64,000 nucleotides of DNA from Shewanella sp. Isolate11 (GCF_022398315.1 NZ_JAKEVF010000001.1:662644-726643), one strand, 5' to 3'; shown: positions 8,948-18,620, counted from the first letter of the stretch. Notes: a model not told the origin generated them from the letters alone. A program made the numbers and translations.

Positions 8948-10057
8948 TCACGCTGCGGGAAATAGTCCACCTAAAACAGCTTCACGACTGGCACCGGTTA
9001 CCGCAGGAAGGTTACCCGATAAGCCACGTTTATGGCGCTTGGCTAGCCAGGCAAAAGCGATGGCTTCTACCCATTTGGGGTCGATACCTAAATCGGCTGA
9101 AGTGGTGACTCTGTAATTAGGCAGTAGCACAGCAAGGCGTCGTAATAGCTCACCGTTGAAAGCGCCGCCACCACAGACATACAGCTCGGCATTGTCGGTC
9201 AGCTTTAAGCAATCATTGGCAATGCTGTGGCAGGTTAAGTCCAGTAACGTCGACTGAATATCGGCTTCATCCAGATAGCCAAAGTCGGCAGTTTGCTGCT
9301 CGAGCCAAGCTTGGTTAAACAGCTCTCGGCCTGTGCTTTTGGGCGCGCTTAATGAGAAATAAGAATGCGACAACATATGACCAAGTAGCTTTTCATCAGT
9401 GTTACCGCTTGCGGCCCACTGGCCATTATCGTCAAAAGACTCGCCTTTGATCTGTTTGATCCAAGAGTCGATTAAGGTATTGCCTGGGCCATTATCAAAA
9501 CCGACCACTTGGCTGGCATCGCCGGGAAGATAGGTGATGTTCGAGATCCCACCGATATTTAAGATCATCCGCTTGCTGCCCACTTTAGCAAATCGCTGCT
9601 GGTGGAATGCCGGAACTAGCGGTGCGCCTTGGCCGCCTAAGGCGATATCTTTACGTCTAAAATCGGCAACAACATCTATGCCTGTCAGTGCCGCAATGGT
9701 ATTGGGATCGCCAATTTGTAAGGTAAAGCCCATCTCTAGATTGGGCATGTGGCGTATGGTTTGGCCGTGGCTACCAATAGCAATGATCTGCTGCTTATCA
9801 ATGTTTGCCTTAGCAACTAGCTCATTAACGGCTTGAGCAAACAGCTTAGCTACACCTCTGTCTAAGGTTCCCATACGGTTAATTTCATCGCTGCCAGACT
9901 GACAAAGACGTTGTAATCCGCTTAACAGGTGGCTGGGAAGTTCGACGGTGTGAGTTTCTACTAGCGTGACTTTGCTGTCACTGAAATCCACAAGCACGGC
10001 GTCAACGCCATCCATGCTGGTGCCAGACATGAGGCCGATATAGTATTGCTGGGTCAT
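8948..10057 (-). CDS. anmK: Anhydro-N-acetylmuramic acid kinase
   Basis: 369 residues, the standard length. AnmK cleaves and phosphorylates 1,6-anhydro-MurNAc to MurNAc-6-phosphate during peptidoglycan recycling. The ATP-binding opening [21 protein letters not shown] is present, with [15 protein letters not shown], the sugar-binding region [14 protein letters not shown], and [12 protein letters not shown]. The CGGGAFN motif stands near residue 290. It begins 9 bp after the M23 peptidase gene, so an enzyme acting on peptidoglycan and one recycling its fragments are cotranscribed. Confidence 0.97.
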   Translation of the reverse strand: MTQQYYIGLMSGTSMDGVDAVLVDFSDSKVTLVETHTVELPSHLLSGLQRLCQSGSDEINRMGTLDRGVAKLFAQAVNELVAKANIDKQQIIAIGSHGQTIRHMPNLEMGFTLQIGDPNTIAALTGIDVVADFRRKDIALGGQGAPLVPAFHQQRFAKVGSKRMILNIGGISNITYLPGDASQVVGFDNGPGNTLIDSWIKQIKGESFDDNGQWAASGNTDEKLLGHMLSHSYFSLSAPKSTGRELFNQAWLEQQTADFGYLDEADIQSTLLDLTCHSIANDCLKLTDNAELYVCGGGAFNGELLRRLAVLLPNYRVTTSADLGIDPKWVEAIAFAWLAKRHKRGLSGNLPAVTGASREAVLGGLFPAA

Positions 10058-10066
10058 TATTGAGTC

Positions 10067-11485
10067 CTATTGAGCGGCAAGCTGAACCTGTTTGTTCTGT
10101 TCCAGTTTAGCCATTAATTGCTGGCTAAGAGCGAGGAACTGAGTCTTCTCTTTTTGAGCGATAGGAAGTGATTGCGGTAATTTCACCGTACGTGGATTAC
10201 GGTGGACGCCGTTAACAATAAACTCGTAGTGCAGATGGGCGCCGGTGACTCGGCCAGTGGAGCCTAAGGTGCCGATGATCTGTCCCTGTTTCACCGTCTG
10301 TCCCTGCTTTACGTTGCGTTTTTTCAGGTGCAGATATTTAGTGGTATAGGTTTCATTGTGCTTAATAAACACATAATTACCATTGTACTGGTTATAGCTA
10401 GACTTAATCACTCTGCCTTTACCCGCCGCCTTAATCGGCGTGCCAACCGCAGCCACATAATCGACGCCGCGGTGGGCTTTAACCTGACCTGTTACCGGAT
10501 GTAATCGACGAGGATTAAAGCTAGAGCTGACATATTTAAAGTCGACCGGTGAGCGTAAAAAGGCCTTACGCATGCTGCGCCCTTCGGCAGAGTAGTAGTT
10601 ACCGTCGGTGTAACGCACAGCAGTATATTTATCGCCTTGGTTAACAAACTCGGCGGCAAGAATATTACCGTTTTGCAGGAATTGACCATCGGCGTATTCT
10701 TCTTCGAACAGAATGGCGAAATTATCCCCTTGCCTGATATCCAACGCGAAATCGATATCCCAGCCGAATATAGTGGCCAACTGCATGATTTGATTTGGGG
10801 TTAACCCCGCATTGACGCCGGCATTCCAGAAATTACTGCTGATAGTCGCATTGGCAAATTTAGTGCGACTTTCTACTTGTTTATCGACCACTTGCTCGCT
10901 GTAACCTGAGTCTTGTTTGTTGATCTCTAAGGTTGAGATAGGGTTAAGGTGGTAGCGAACTTTACTTAATTCTCCAGCTTGGGTTTTCACTATCTCTATT
11001 TCTTCGCCGGGAAGGATTTTAAGTAAGTTCTTTTTGGCTTTGGGTAATTGAGTAATTTCATACACGTCACGGGCGCTAAGCCCTGCGCGCTTAAAGAGTG
11101 CCGCTAGGGTGTCTCCTTTTCGAACGGTAAACTGCTTGCTGATCTCAACGGGCTCTGCCGGTGTTGCTACGGTGTCGATAGTGCTGTGAGACAATGTTTG
11201 TCCGCTAGGGGCATTAACACTTTGTGCTATGGCTTCTGAGCTGGGGGCAAGGGGTTTTCTAAAGGCGAGAGGCACCGGATAGACATTGGCGTTTTCGGTG
11301 CTGTTTGAATTTGAGCCTGAATCCGCAAGAGATACTGTGCCTGAAAGTGAATGGTTAGTAGCACGAGATGCTTGAGCATTGTCGGTGGGCATAAGCAGTA
11401 CTGCTAAAGTGATCACTACCAAGATACTCAACAGGATCTGATGAAATCTGGGTAACAATTTTAATAGTGTAATTACCTTTGCCAT
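10067..11485 (-). CDS. M23-family cell-wall endopeptidase (MepM-like)
   Basis: About 472 residues from the ATG at 11485, chosen because GGAG stands 5 bp upstream; an in-frame start at 11500 has no comparable site. Domain order: N-terminal membrane anchor (ILLSILVVITLAVLLM), a Ser/Asn-rich linker, an OapA/LysM-like segment (FTVRKGDTLAALFKRAGLSARDVYEI) near residue 125, an intermediate MepM-type domain, then the LytM/M23 zinc peptidase domain (HRGVDYVAAVGTPIKAAGKG, near 340, and GAHLHYEF, near 425). The zinc ligands HxxxD and HxH are intact, so it should be an active D,D-endopeptidase that opens cross-links in the periplasm. It is divergent from tyrS and cotranscribed with anmK. Confidence 0.9.
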   Translation of the reverse strand: MAKVITLLKLLPRFHQILLSILVVITLAVLLMPTDNAQASRATNHSLSGTVSLADSGSNSNSTENANVYPVPLAFRKPLAPSSEAIAQSVNAPSGQTLSHSTIDTVATPAEPVEISKQFTVRKGDTLAALFKRAGLSARDVYEITQLPKAKKNLLKILPGEEIEIVKTQAGELSKVRYHLNPISTLEINKQDSGYSEQVVDKQVESRTKFANATISSNFWNAGVNAGLTPNQIMQLATIFGWDIDFALDIRQGDNFAILFEEEYADGQFLQNGNILAAEFVNQGDKYTAVRYTDGNYYSAEGRSMRKAFLRSPVDFKYVSSSFNPRRLHPVTGQVKAHRGVDYVAAVGTPIKAAGKGRVIKSSYNQYNGNYVFIKHNETYTTKYLHLKKRNVKQGQTVKQGQIIGTLGSTGRVTGAHLHYEFIVNGVHRNPRTVKLPQSLPIAQKEKTQFLALSQQLMAKLEQNKQVQLAAQ

Positions 11486-11611
11486 TGACTCCGATACCAA
11501 TTTCTAACACTTAAGGCGATCCTGTTAGTGTACACTCTTTCATTTGTGCTGGCTAACAAGTAACATTGGTTCCCATTATTTACCTATAGGCTGTTAGGAG
11601 TAGCTGCCAAG

Positions 11612-12808
11612 ATGGCTGATTTAGACCAAGCATTAGCAGAAATTAAACGTGGAACTGACGAGATATTACTCGAAACGGACCTAGTTGAGAAACTGAAAGA
11701 GGGCCGTCCTCTGCGCATTAAGTTGGGTGCTGACCCAACCGCTCCCGATATCCATCTTGGCCATACCGTTATTCTTAATAAGATGCGTACTTTTCAAGAG
11801 TTAGGTCATGAAGTGATCTTCTTGATTGGCGACTTCACCGGCATGGTGGGTGACCCAAGTGGTAAAAACAGTACTCGTCCGCCTTTGACACGCGAACAGG
11901 TATTGGCCAACGCTGAAACCTATAAAGAGCAGGTGTATAAAATTCTTGATCCGGCCAAGACCCGTATCGAATTTAACTCTAGCTGGTTAGAACCATTAGG
12001 GGCCGCGGGTATGATCCGTTTAGCCTCGCAGCAAACCGTGGCACGTATGATGGAACGTGACGACTTTAAGAAGCGTTATGCTTCGGGTCAGTCGATTGCG
12101 ATCCACGAGTTTATGTATCCTCTGCTACAAGGCTATGACTCTGTTGCGCTTAAAGCCGATGTTGAGTTGGGTGGTACCGATCAGAAGTTCAACCTGCTGA
12201 TGGGCCGAGAGCTACAAAAAGCCGAAGGTCAGAAACCACAAACCGTGATCATGATGCCACTGCTTGAAGGCTTAGACGGCGTAAAGAAGATGTCTAAGTC
12301 GGCGCACAACTATATTGGTGTGAGTGAGCCAGCCGGTGAGATGTTTGGCAAAATCATGTCGATTTCTGATGATTTAATGTGGCGTTACTTTGACTTATTG
12401 TCATTCCGTCCATTAACGGAAATTGCTCAGCTGAGGGCTGACGTCGAGCAAGGGACAAACCCAAGAGATGTGAAAATCTTATTGGCAAAAGAGATCATTG
12501 CTCGCTTCCACGATGAAGCAGCAGCCGAAGCGGCTCATCAAGAGTTTATTAATCGTTTCCAAAAGGGAGCTATCCCTGAAGATATCGAAGAGGTTGAGAT
12601 CAACGCGGGCGAAGGCATTGGTATTGCTAACGTGCTTAAAGAAGCTGGTTTAGTCAATTCAACCTCTGATGCGATGCGCATGATCAAGCAAGGCGCCGCT
12701 AAGCGTGATGGCGTTAAGATTGAAGATTCTCGTCTACAGCTTACTGCGGGTGAATCTGGGGTGTTTCAAGTGGGTAAGCGCAAGTTCGCTAAAATCACCT
12801 TGGTATAA
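11612..12808 (+). CDS. tyrS: Tyrosyl-tRNA synthetase
   Basis: 398 residues. Class I aminoacyl-tRNA synthetase with the HIGH-type motif [11 protein letters not shown] near residue 45, the tyrosine pocket [15 protein letters not shown], and KKMSKSAHN near residue 230. A C-terminal S4 RNA-binding domain occupies about residues 335-398. The KMSKS signature is that of the TyrZ-like branch; E. coli TyrS has KFGKT at this site. The start is the ATG at 11612 after TTAGGAG. It is divergent from the M23 peptidase. Whether a second tyrosyl-tRNA synthetase exists elsewhere cannot be judged. Confidence 0.96.
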   Translation: MADLDQALAEIKRGTDEILLETDLVEKLKEGRPLRIKLGADPTAPDIHLGHTVILNKMRTFQELGHEVIFLIGDFTGMVGDPSGKNSTRPPLTREQVLANAETYKEQVYKILDPAKTRIEFNSSWLEPLGAAGMIRLASQQTVARMMERDDFKKRYASGQSIAIHEFMYPLLQGYDSVALKADVELGGTDQKFNLLMGRELQKAEGQKPQTVIMMPLLEGLDGVKKMSKSAHNYIGVSEPAGEMFGKIMSISDDLMWRYFDLLSFRPLTEIAQLRADVEQGTNPRDVKILLAKEIIARFHDEAAAEAAHQEFINRFQKGAIPEDIEEVEINAGEGIGIANVLKEAGLVNSTSDAMRMIKQGAAKRDGVKIEDSRLQLTAGESGVFQVGKRKFAKITLV

Positions 12809-12843
12809 GCCTTGATGTAAATCTTTGTTTAGTCATACCAGAT

Positions 12844-12873
12844 AAAAAAGGCCTGAAATAACAGGTCTTTTTT
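12844..12873. terminator. bidirectional terminator between tyrS and the SnoaL-like gene
   Basis: AAAAAAGGCCTG and CAGGTCTTTTTT form a stem with one G-U pair and an AAATAA loop. It has a U-run on the plus strand for tyrS and an A/U-rich run on the other strand for the convergent gene at 12891. Confidence 0.85.
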
Positions 12874-12890
12874 CTGTTCAAATTTTCTCG

Positions 12891-13370
12891 CTATTGAGTG
12901 GCGAGCTGATCTTGCATGGTTTGATAATCCATTAAATCTTCATGCTCTTTGACCCTGTGATTGGCCAGATCTAATTGCACCGTTGTCACTCCAGGAATAG
13001 CAAGTTCAATCACCTTACCTGGTTTGCCAAATAGGCTGCCTGGGCCACGATAATGATAATTGCCTATCATCACCACTAATGAACCCGAGTTATACATGTG
13101 CTCAATATTAAAATCGTATTCTAATACGCCACGATGGGCACGTTCGAAGAATTCGAGAATATCGCGTCTGCCTTTGTATTCTTTGCTGGCCGTACGGTCG
13201 ACAAACACGCTGTCGCGATTATAGAAAGAGGCCAGAGTGCGGTAATCATGGTCGGTGATAGCCTGAATATATTGGATTGCCATCTGTTGTTCGGCAGGCA
13301 TATCACCGGGGTTAGCCTTAGCGGTAACGGGAATAAGGGCGAAGAAAATAAATAGGAAATACTTAATCAT
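12891..13370 (-). CDS. Exported SnoaL/NTF2-fold protein
   Basis: 159 residues with a clear Sec signal peptide (MIKYFLFIFFALIPVTAKA, probable cleavage before NPGD). The mature part fits the cone-shaped SnoaL/NTF2 fold: a helical start (EQQMAIQYIQAITDHDYRTLASFY), NRDSVFVDRTASKEYKGRRDI, and a beta sheet (MYNSGSLVVMIGNYHYRG). Members of this fold are mostly ligand-binding or hydrolytic domains whose function varies, so no specific role is claimed. It lies 2 bp after the TRIC-type gene and is surely in the same transcript as 13373 and 13990. Confidence 0.7.
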   Translation of the reverse strand: MIKYFLFIFFALIPVTAKANPGDMPAEQQMAIQYIQAITDHDYRTLASFYNRDSVFVDRTASKEYKGRRDILEFFERAHRGVLEYDFNIEHMYNSGSLVVMIGNYHYRGPGSLFGKPGKVIELAIPGVTTVQLDLANHRVKEHEDLMDYQTMQDQLATQ

Positions 13371-13372
13371 TA

Positions 13373-13993
13373 TTATGTTTTCTTTAAATCAAATGCCGGA
13401 AGTTTCAAATGCCATTTAATGGCAGCTAACCTAATCACCAGTGCGCTAACCATACCTATAGCCAGTGAGACTTTATTTGCCGTGCCTAATGTCTGTGCAA
13501 CCGTGTAACTAATCCCACCAAAAATCGAAGCAGTAGCGTAGATTTCAGTACGTAAAATCATTGGGACCTGACGACAGAGCAGGTCTCGAATAATGCCGCC
13601 TCCGACACCAGTAATCAAGCCCATAACCACAGCAATCATACCACTTAGGCCAAGATTTAAGGCTTTTTCTGCACCAATGACGGTAAACAGTGCTAAACCT
13701 AGCGCATCGGCAACCGGTAAGGTGTACTGATTTACCTTCTTAGGCTTGCGGATAAATATCAATGTCAGTAGCACTGTCGCTAAGATCACTATGATGTAAT
13801 TAGGGTCGCGGATCCAAAACACGGGCGTGGTACCTAATAAGGCATCACGAATACTACCGCCGCCTACGGCCGTAACCGAAGCCAGCACGATCACCCCAAA
13901 GGGATCCATGCGATGACGGCCTGCCGCTAACGCGCCCGAAAGAGCAAAAACGGCGGTGCCACATAAGTCAAAGAAGTAGATCCACTGGCTCAT
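13373..13993 (-). CDS. TRIC-type (UPF0126/YadS-like) membrane cation channel
   Basis: 206 residues, seven predicted membrane segments arranged as two related three-helix units plus one. Each unit carries the family motif GGGSIRDALLG (near residue 47) and GGGIIRDLLC (near 130). These glycine-arginine motifs define the UPF0126 family, whose prokaryotic members were shown to be TRIC-like trimeric cation channels; older annotation calls them glycine transporters. The ATG overlaps the stop of the upstream DUF2721 gene by 4 bp, so the two are translationally coupled. Confidence 0.88.
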   Translation of the reverse strand: MSQWIYFFDLCGTAVFALSGALAAGRHRMDPFGVIVLASVTAVGGGSIRDALLGTTPVFWIRDPNYIIVILATVLLTLIFIRKPKKVNQYTLPVADALGLALFTVIGAEKALNLGLSGMIAVVMGLITGVGGGIIRDLLCRQVPMILRTEIYATASIFGGISYTVAQTLGTANKVSLAIGMVSALVIRLAAIKWHLKLPAFDLKKT

Positions 13994-14412
13994 TGATCCA
14001 ACTCTTCCAGATGATAATTAAGTGCATCGACCGAAATACGAATTTCAATCACTGATAACAGTAGGGAGTAGAGCAGCAGTAACAGGCTTGAACCGAAGAT
14101 GAGCGAGCCAGTTTTATTAAAACCAATATAGATAAAAATCATACACAAGACACAAAGGGCAAAGCTGAGTACCCCGGCTTCCTGCATACGACGAATGATG
14201 ACAATACGCTGGCGTAAATTCTTCAACTGACCACTGTGAACCGGAGTGCCGTCACTGCTTAAGTTGCGGATAAGTGCCGCCAGAGAGAAAAATCGATTGG
14301 TATAGGCTAGCAGTAACAATGATATTGCGGGGAATAACAGCGCTGGTGTCGTTAGCGATATATGAAGATTATCAAACAAAGTCGTCGCGCCTATGTGGGG
14401 TGAATGATGCAA
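13990..14412 (-). CDS. DUF2721 membrane protein
   Basis: 140 residues with one N-terminal and two C-terminal membrane segments (TPALLFPAISLLLLAYTNRFFSL; FALCVLCMIFIYIGF; LIFGSSLLLLLYSLLLSVIEI). The central cytoplasmic loop is basic (LKNLRQRIVIIRRMQ). The NRFFSLAALIRNL stretch after the first helix is typical of DUF2721. The function is unknown. It is the first gene of a three-gene minus-strand unit with the TRIC-like channel and the exported SnoaL-like protein. Confidence 0.75.
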   Translation of the reverse strand: MHHSPHIGATTLFDNLHISLTTPALLFPAISLLLLAYTNRFFSLAALIRNLSSDGTPVHSGQLKNLRQRIVIIRRMQEAGVLSFALCVLCMIFIYIGFNKTGSLIFGSSLLLLLYSLLLSVIEIRISVDALNYHLEELDQ

Positions 14413-14509
14413 TTACCCATCAGGGTTATCAGTATAACTTGGCATCATACCAAGCCAATATGGCTTGTCTAGTCATGCTATATGCGTTTTGTCTAAAGTG
14501 TGGTCAATA

Positions 14510-15514
14510 TTACATTGTATGGTGCAGATAACGCAGAACTGCCCAGAGTGTGGGGATAATGATCACCGCCATTATCCAAATCAGGCTGGCATGCTGAGTT
14601 AACTTGAGCGCCGATAAAATGTCTGTCGCTGCAGGAGCCTGACGCGTGCCGACCTTAGGGCGCATCACTTTGTCGGTAACCTGCTGTTTACCATTGGCAA
14701 ATTGCAGCGGGCCACCTAACTCGATATTGAGTGCGTGAGCGGCAACATCGTAGCTGGGCAGTACATGGTTTATGGGCGAAGGACTGACTGTAGGTCTAAG
14801 CATGCGCGCCAATGTTTTAGGCCCAGCTTGTAGCGCCAAAGTGAAGTTCCACAGCACCATGGGAAACAGGTACAGGGCGTAACTCAGATAATATGCAGGT
14901 TTACCAAAGTAGGCGTACTGAGGATTGGTCGATGGCCAGCTCAGTTGCAGTTGTTTAATCATTCTTGCGCCTAACAGCAGGGCTGCGCCGCCAAGGGTAA
15001 AAAACAACACAGCAGCAACTAGGCCATACACAGGTGTTGAAACCAGTTTCTCGATAATAGTTTTATTTAGACCCACTTCAGACAAATTTGTGGTGTTTCT
15101 TGCAACCCAAGGGGCAAGTTGCAATCGTACTTTCGTCTTGTTGCCCTGTTGTAAGCTGGCTGAATAGTGCTCGGCCTCTTTGGCAAAGCTGTCATCACCA
15201 AGACAAAAATAGACAATGGCAAATTCAAAAAACCAAGGATATGCCGCCAGTTGCAGCATAAACACTAAGATAAGCCAGAAGGGCACCAGGATTAATAATA
15301 TCGACAGAAACCCTGCCGTTGTCTGTTGTGAATTCGCTCGGGAAGGGTGATTGACCTTGGCTGCTAGGCTGAGCGCCAGTTGCTGATACCAGTAAAAAGG
15401 CTGTAAATGCCTGGGGAGTGGTGCCAGTTTTGCCAGCCCGATTGCCCCAAGCAAGATCAGCGCCCCTTGATACAGGGGGCTGTCTTGTAAAAATAGCTCA
15501 GTAAACTCTGGCAT
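14510..15514 (-). CDS. CobD/CbiB-family membrane protein (cobalamin-biosynthesis-like)
   Basis: 334 residues, polytopic. The sequence shows N- and C-terminal membrane segments, a central VYFCLGDDSFAKEAEHYSASL helix, and LAPWVARNTTNLSEVGLNKTIIEKL, which matches the region in CobD/CbiB where substrate-facing residues lie. The TPVYGLVAAVLFFTLGGAALLL helix and DVAAHALNIELGGPLQFANGKQ near the end also fit. CbiB attaches aminopropanol to cobyric acid to give adenosylcobinamide. Shewanella versions are divergent and no other cobalamin gene is in the window, so a related role (the family also contains AmpE-like proteins) is possible. It follows mtnN on the same strand with a 27-bp gap. Confidence 0.7.
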   Translation of the reverse strand: MPEFTELFLQDSPLYQGALILLGAIGLAKLAPLPRHLQPFYWYQQLALSLAAKVNHPSRANSQQTTAGFLSILLILVPFWLILVFMLQLAAYPWFFEFAIVYFCLGDDSFAKEAEHYSASLQQGNKTKVRLQLAPWVARNTTNLSEVGLNKTIIEKLVSTPVYGLVAAVLFFTLGGAALLLGARMIKQLQLSWPSTNPQYAYFGKPAYYLSYALYLFPMVLWNFTLALQAGPKTLARMLRPTVSPSPINHVLPSYDVAAHALNIELGGPLQFANGKQQVTDKVMRPKVGTRQAPAATDILSALKLTQHASLIWIMAVIIIPTLWAVLRYLHHTM

Positions 15515-15541
15515 CTGTGTTTTGCGATATTTAGCTGACGA

Positions 15542-16234
15542 TTAAAGCTGTTGTAGCAGCGCCATGACCATCATTGCCGAATGGTGTCCGGCTTTAACGA
15601 TATAGCTGTCAAAGTCAACTGGCGAGTCGTTATTGGCGTTGTCAGACAGCGAGCGGATCACCACGAAAGGCACCTTAAACTGATGACAAACTTGAGCGAT
15701 CGCGGCACCTTCCATTTCACAGGCGGCCATGGTCGGGAAGTTCGCTAACATGGTTTGAGTACGGGCAGGGTCGCAGATAAAGCTGTCGCCAGTACAAATC
15801 AGCCCTTCGATGGCTTTCACTTCGCCTAAGCTGGCCACGGCTTTTTGTGCTGCAGAGACCAATGTGGCATCGGGAATAAACGCCGCTGGCTGCTGTGCCA
15901 TCTGGCCAATCTCATAGCCAAAAGCGGTCACATCGACATCGTGATGACGCACTTCAGATGAAATCACGATATCGCCAATGGCTAAACTGTCGACGAAGCC
16001 GCCAGCCGAGCCTGTGTTAACCACGTAATCGGGGGCATACTTTTCGATAAGTAATGTGGTTGCTACGCTAGCGGTCACTTTTCCTATGCCCGAGCGCGTG
16101 ACAATTACCTCTTTGCCTTCAAGTTGTCCGGCAACAAACTCGATACCCGCGATGGTTTGCGATTCAGAATTTGTCATTGAAGCGATTAGGTGAGCAACTT
16201 CTGGCTCCATGGCGCCAATAATACCGATTTTCAT
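15542..16234 (-). CDS. mtnN: 5'-methylthioadenosine/S-adenosylhomocysteine nucleosidase
   Basis: About 230 residues from the ATG at 16234, selected because AAAGG stands 7 bp before it and [14 protein letters not shown] is the family N-terminus; an in-frame start at 16264 would add ten residues. The enzyme removes adenine from MTA, SAH and 5'-deoxyadenosine, feeding methionine salvage and AI-2 precursor formation. Seen: [25 protein letters not shown]-type substrate motif [14 protein letters not shown], and the catalytic aspartate in [13 protein letters not shown]. It is followed by the CbiB-like gene. Confidence 0.95.
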   Translation of the reverse strand: MKIGIIGAMEPEVAHLIASMTNSESQTIAGIEFVAGQLEGKEVIVTRSGIGKVTASVATTLLIEKYAPDYVVNTGSAGGFVDSLAIGDIVISSEVRHHDVDVTAFGYEIGQMAQQPAAFIPDATLVSAAQKAVASLGEVKAIEGLICTGDSFICDPARTQTMLANFPTMAACEMEGAAIAQVCHQFKVPFVVIRSLSDNANNDSPVDFDSYIVKAGHHSAMMVMALLQQL

Positions 16235-16457
16235 AGTGACCTTTGTTGTAATGTTGGAAGGCACGATGCTCGTGCTAGATGGGCGCTAATATAGCAAACA
16301 AGTGGTTCGCTGGCGAGATCGTGGGTCTCAAGCTTGATGGCTTGTTGGAAAACAAGTTGAGAAGTTTCTTTGTTGGCAGGGCAAGCTTCATGGCTTTATA
16401 TTCGCTGGTGGCCACGTTGGCCTTTATTTCTTTGAATTGCCTACAGCAGGTTTTTTT

Positions 16458-16573
16458 GTGCAAACACGCTTTTGGCTCGCTGCAAGTCCATCCTTGGATG
16501 CTCTGCGAAATCATCCATGATTTCGAAGGCCAAAAGCGCGTTTACACCGAGTTATCTATCTCTTCGATTTGAC
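16458..16573 (+). repeat. dispersed repeat, left inverted arm (copy A) flanking the phosphatase gene
   Basis: This stretch matches the reverse complement of 18733-18900. Shared blocks include GTGCAAACACGCTTTTGGC, CTCTGCGAAATCATC, CCATGATTTCGAAGGCCA and AGCGCGTTTACAC. Copy A lacks a roughly 50-bp segment present in copy B. Short ORFs across both copies read similar peptides (CKHAFG..Q..P..LCEI), which would explain conserved-looking hypothetical proteins, but there is no ribosome site or coding pattern. I read it as a dispersed non-coding repeat. Confidence 0.75.
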
Positions 16574-16835
16574 CTTAATGTTGTGGGGACGGACAGTCAA
16601 AACCTAAGTTGTTATTGGAAAAAAGTGCATTGCAGTTCTTAAATGGGGAAATGTTTACTCATTCAATTCTCAGCTCACCATACCGTTCCGAGCATTTGGC
16701 CTCTTTACAATAAAAAGTCAATTATGAAATATTCGCAATAAAACAGTCATATACATGTCACATTCCCAATGTAAGTTACGCCCTACGTCTTCAATAGCCA
16801 AGCTATATGGCGACTCATTCAATAATACGATTTAC

Positions 16836-16849
16836 CTAACCTAGGTTAG
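16836..16849. promoter_or_regulatory. perfect 14-bp palindrome upstream of the phosphatase gene
   Basis: CTAACCTAGGTTAG is a perfect palindrome ending 15 bp before the start codon of the tandem phosphatase gene. Its position over the untranslated leader suits a repressor operator. The cognate regulator is unknown. The rest of the 16574-16864 gap is AT-rich, with an 11-bp direct repeat ACTCATTCAAT at about 16656 and 16813. Confidence 0.4.
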
Positions 16850-16864
16850 TTATTAGGGAAAATA

Positions 16865-18562
16865 ATGAACTTACAGAATAAATTCAGAATACTGACTATT
16901 AGCGCCGCAGTTGCGGCTTTGACTGCATGTAACGGCAATAACGACACACAAGAAAATGACATCGTAGCAGCGAGTGCCTCTTACTCTGACGAGCATCACA
17001 TTGTATTAGCGGGTGAAGATAACTTCCGCGATTTAGGTGGCTATGTTGGAGCAGATAACAAACGCATTGCTTCTGGCAAATTATTTCGTTCAGGTGAGCT
17101 AGCAGAGCTTACAGAAGACGACCAAGATGTTTTGCAAAGCTTAAATATTCATAACCTTATCGACCTACGTTCTAGCTCTGAGATTGAAAGCGATCCGGAT
17201 GCGATTCCAGCGACCATCACTTCATTCCATTACCCATTAATGGATGACACCAGCGGCGCTGCTCAAGCGGGTATGGATGCCGATGAGATGATGGAGCAAT
17301 ACTTTGCTGCATTGGTGGCAGGTGATGTCTCAGATTTCATGCTTTCTGCCTACGTTGTCGATGATTATAAGGTTCAACAATGGACTGAAATCTTTGATTT
17401 ACTTGAACAGGGGACTGGCGCAATCTGGCACTGTACCGCGGGTCAGGATCGTGCAGGTATGACATCTGCTCTTGTTCTTGCATCACTCGGTGTGTCACGA
17501 GATGTCATTATTAAAGATTACCTGAAGTCGAATGAGTACACGTATGAAGATAAAGCGCACACGGCTGAATATATGTACGAACAGGCGGGGTCACCAGAAA
17601 GTTCTAGTGTAGAAGCAATGACAGAAGCGATGCTGATCAAGCAAGAGTACATTGAAGCTTTCTTTGCGGACATCGACCAAAACTACGGTGGCATCGATAA
17701 TTTCTTAGCTACACTAGACGTCGATCTTGCTGCGATGCAAGAGCATTATTTGATCGGTGGAGGTACTACTGCGAACGTCGTTTATTCAGATGAGCATCAT
17801 ATTGTACTTAATGGTGAAGATAATTTCCGTGATTTAGGCGGTTATGTCGGTGCTGATAATAAGCGTGTACTAGAAGGAAAGTTGTTCCGTTCTGGCGAAC
17901 TAGCCGAGTTAACAGAGGACGACCAAGGTGTTTTACAAAGCTTAAGTATTCTGAATCTTATCGACCTACGTTCTAGCTCTGAAATCGAAAGCCATCCGGA
18001 TGCGATACCAGTGACCATCACTTCATTCCACTACCCATTAATGGATGAAACCAGTGGCGCCGCTCAAGCGGGTATGGATGCTGAAGAGATGATGGAACAA
18101 TACTTTGCTGCCTTATTAGCAGGTGACGTATCAGAGTTCATGCTTTCTGCCTACGTTGTCGATGATTATAAAGTTCAGCAATGGACTAAAACCTTTGATT
18201 TACTTGAACAGGGGACTGGCGCAATCTGGCACTGTACAGCAGGTCAAGACCGTGCAGGTATGACATCAGCTCTTGTTCTTGCTTCACTCGGAGTGCCACG
18301 TGATGTCATTATTAAAGATTACCTGAAGTCGAATGAGTACACGTATGAAGATAAAGCTCTCACGGCTGAATACATGTACGAACAGGCGGGGTCACCAGAA
18401 AGTTCAAGTGTAGAAGCAATGACAGAAGCGATGCTAATCAAGCAAGAATACATTGAAGCTTTCTTTAAGGATATCGATCAAAACTACGGTGGCATTGATA
18501 ATTTCTTAGCGACACTAGACGTTGATCTTGATGCGATGCAAGAGCATTATTTAGCAAAGTAG
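16865..18562 (+). CDS. Lipoprotein with two tandem tyrosine-phosphatase domains
   Basis: 565 residues. The N-terminus is a lipoprotein signal (ILTISAAVAALTAC, lipid-bearing Cys22), so the protein should sit on the periplasmic side of a membrane. Residues 40-296 and 307-563 are two copies of one phosphatase domain of the Y_phosphatase3 type; I count about 19 differences in 257 positions. Each has the opening GEDNFRDLGGY, a middle NLIDLRSSSEIE, and the active loop HCTAGQDRAGM (Cys190 and Cys457 in a CX5R motif). The usual lysine of HCTAGKDRTG is Gln here in both copies. The linker is IGGGTTANVV. The period is exactly 801 bp, a fresh in-frame duplication. The start has AGGG about 8 bp upstream. 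Possible substrates are phosphotyrosine or other phosphoesters. A terminator follows, and inverted repeats flank the gene. Confidence 0.9.
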   Translation: MNLQNKFRILTISAAVAALTACNGNNDTQENDIVAASASYSDEHHIVLAGEDNFRDLGGYVGADNKRIASGKLFRSGELAELTEDDQDVLQSLNIHNLIDLRSSSEIESDPDAIPATITSFHYPLMDDTSGAAQAGMDADEMMEQYFAALVAGDVSDFMLSAYVVDDYKVQQWTEIFDLLEQGTGAIWHCTAGQDRAGMTSALVLASLGVSRDVIIKDYLKSNEYTYEDKAHTAEYMYEQAGSPESSSVEAMTEAMLIKQEYIEAFFADIDQNYGGIDNFLATLDVDLAAMQEHYLIGGGTTANVVYSDEHHIVLNGEDNFRDLGGYVGADNKRVLEGKLFRSGELAELTEDDQGVLQSLSILNLIDLRSSSEIESHPDAIPVTITSFHYPLMDETSGAAQAGMDAEEMMEQYFAALLAGDVSEFMLSAYVVDDYKVQQWTKTFDLLEQGTGAIWHCTAGQDRAGMTSALVLASLGVPRDVIIKDYLKSNEYTYEDKALTAEYMYEQAGSPESSSVEAMTEAMLIKQEYIEAFFKDIDQNYGGIDNFLATLDVDLDAMQEHYLAK

Positions 18563-18587
18563 TACTGTTAAAGAATCGTCCGATTAA

Positions 18588-18620
18588 ATAAAGGGAGCAA
18601 CTTTGCTCCCTTTATATTTA
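18588..18620 (+). terminator. intrinsic terminator of the phosphatase gene
   Basis: TAAAGGGAGCAA and TTGCTCCCTTTA form a 12-bp stem with a 2-nt spacer, then TATTTATT. It lies 27 bp after the stop codon. Confidence 0.85.

Noticed and set aside
16275..16572. Short ORFs on both strands in the dispersed repeats (also 18734-19085)
   Set aside because: Similar peptides appear because the DNA is repeated in inverted copies; no ribosome sites, inconsistent reading frames.
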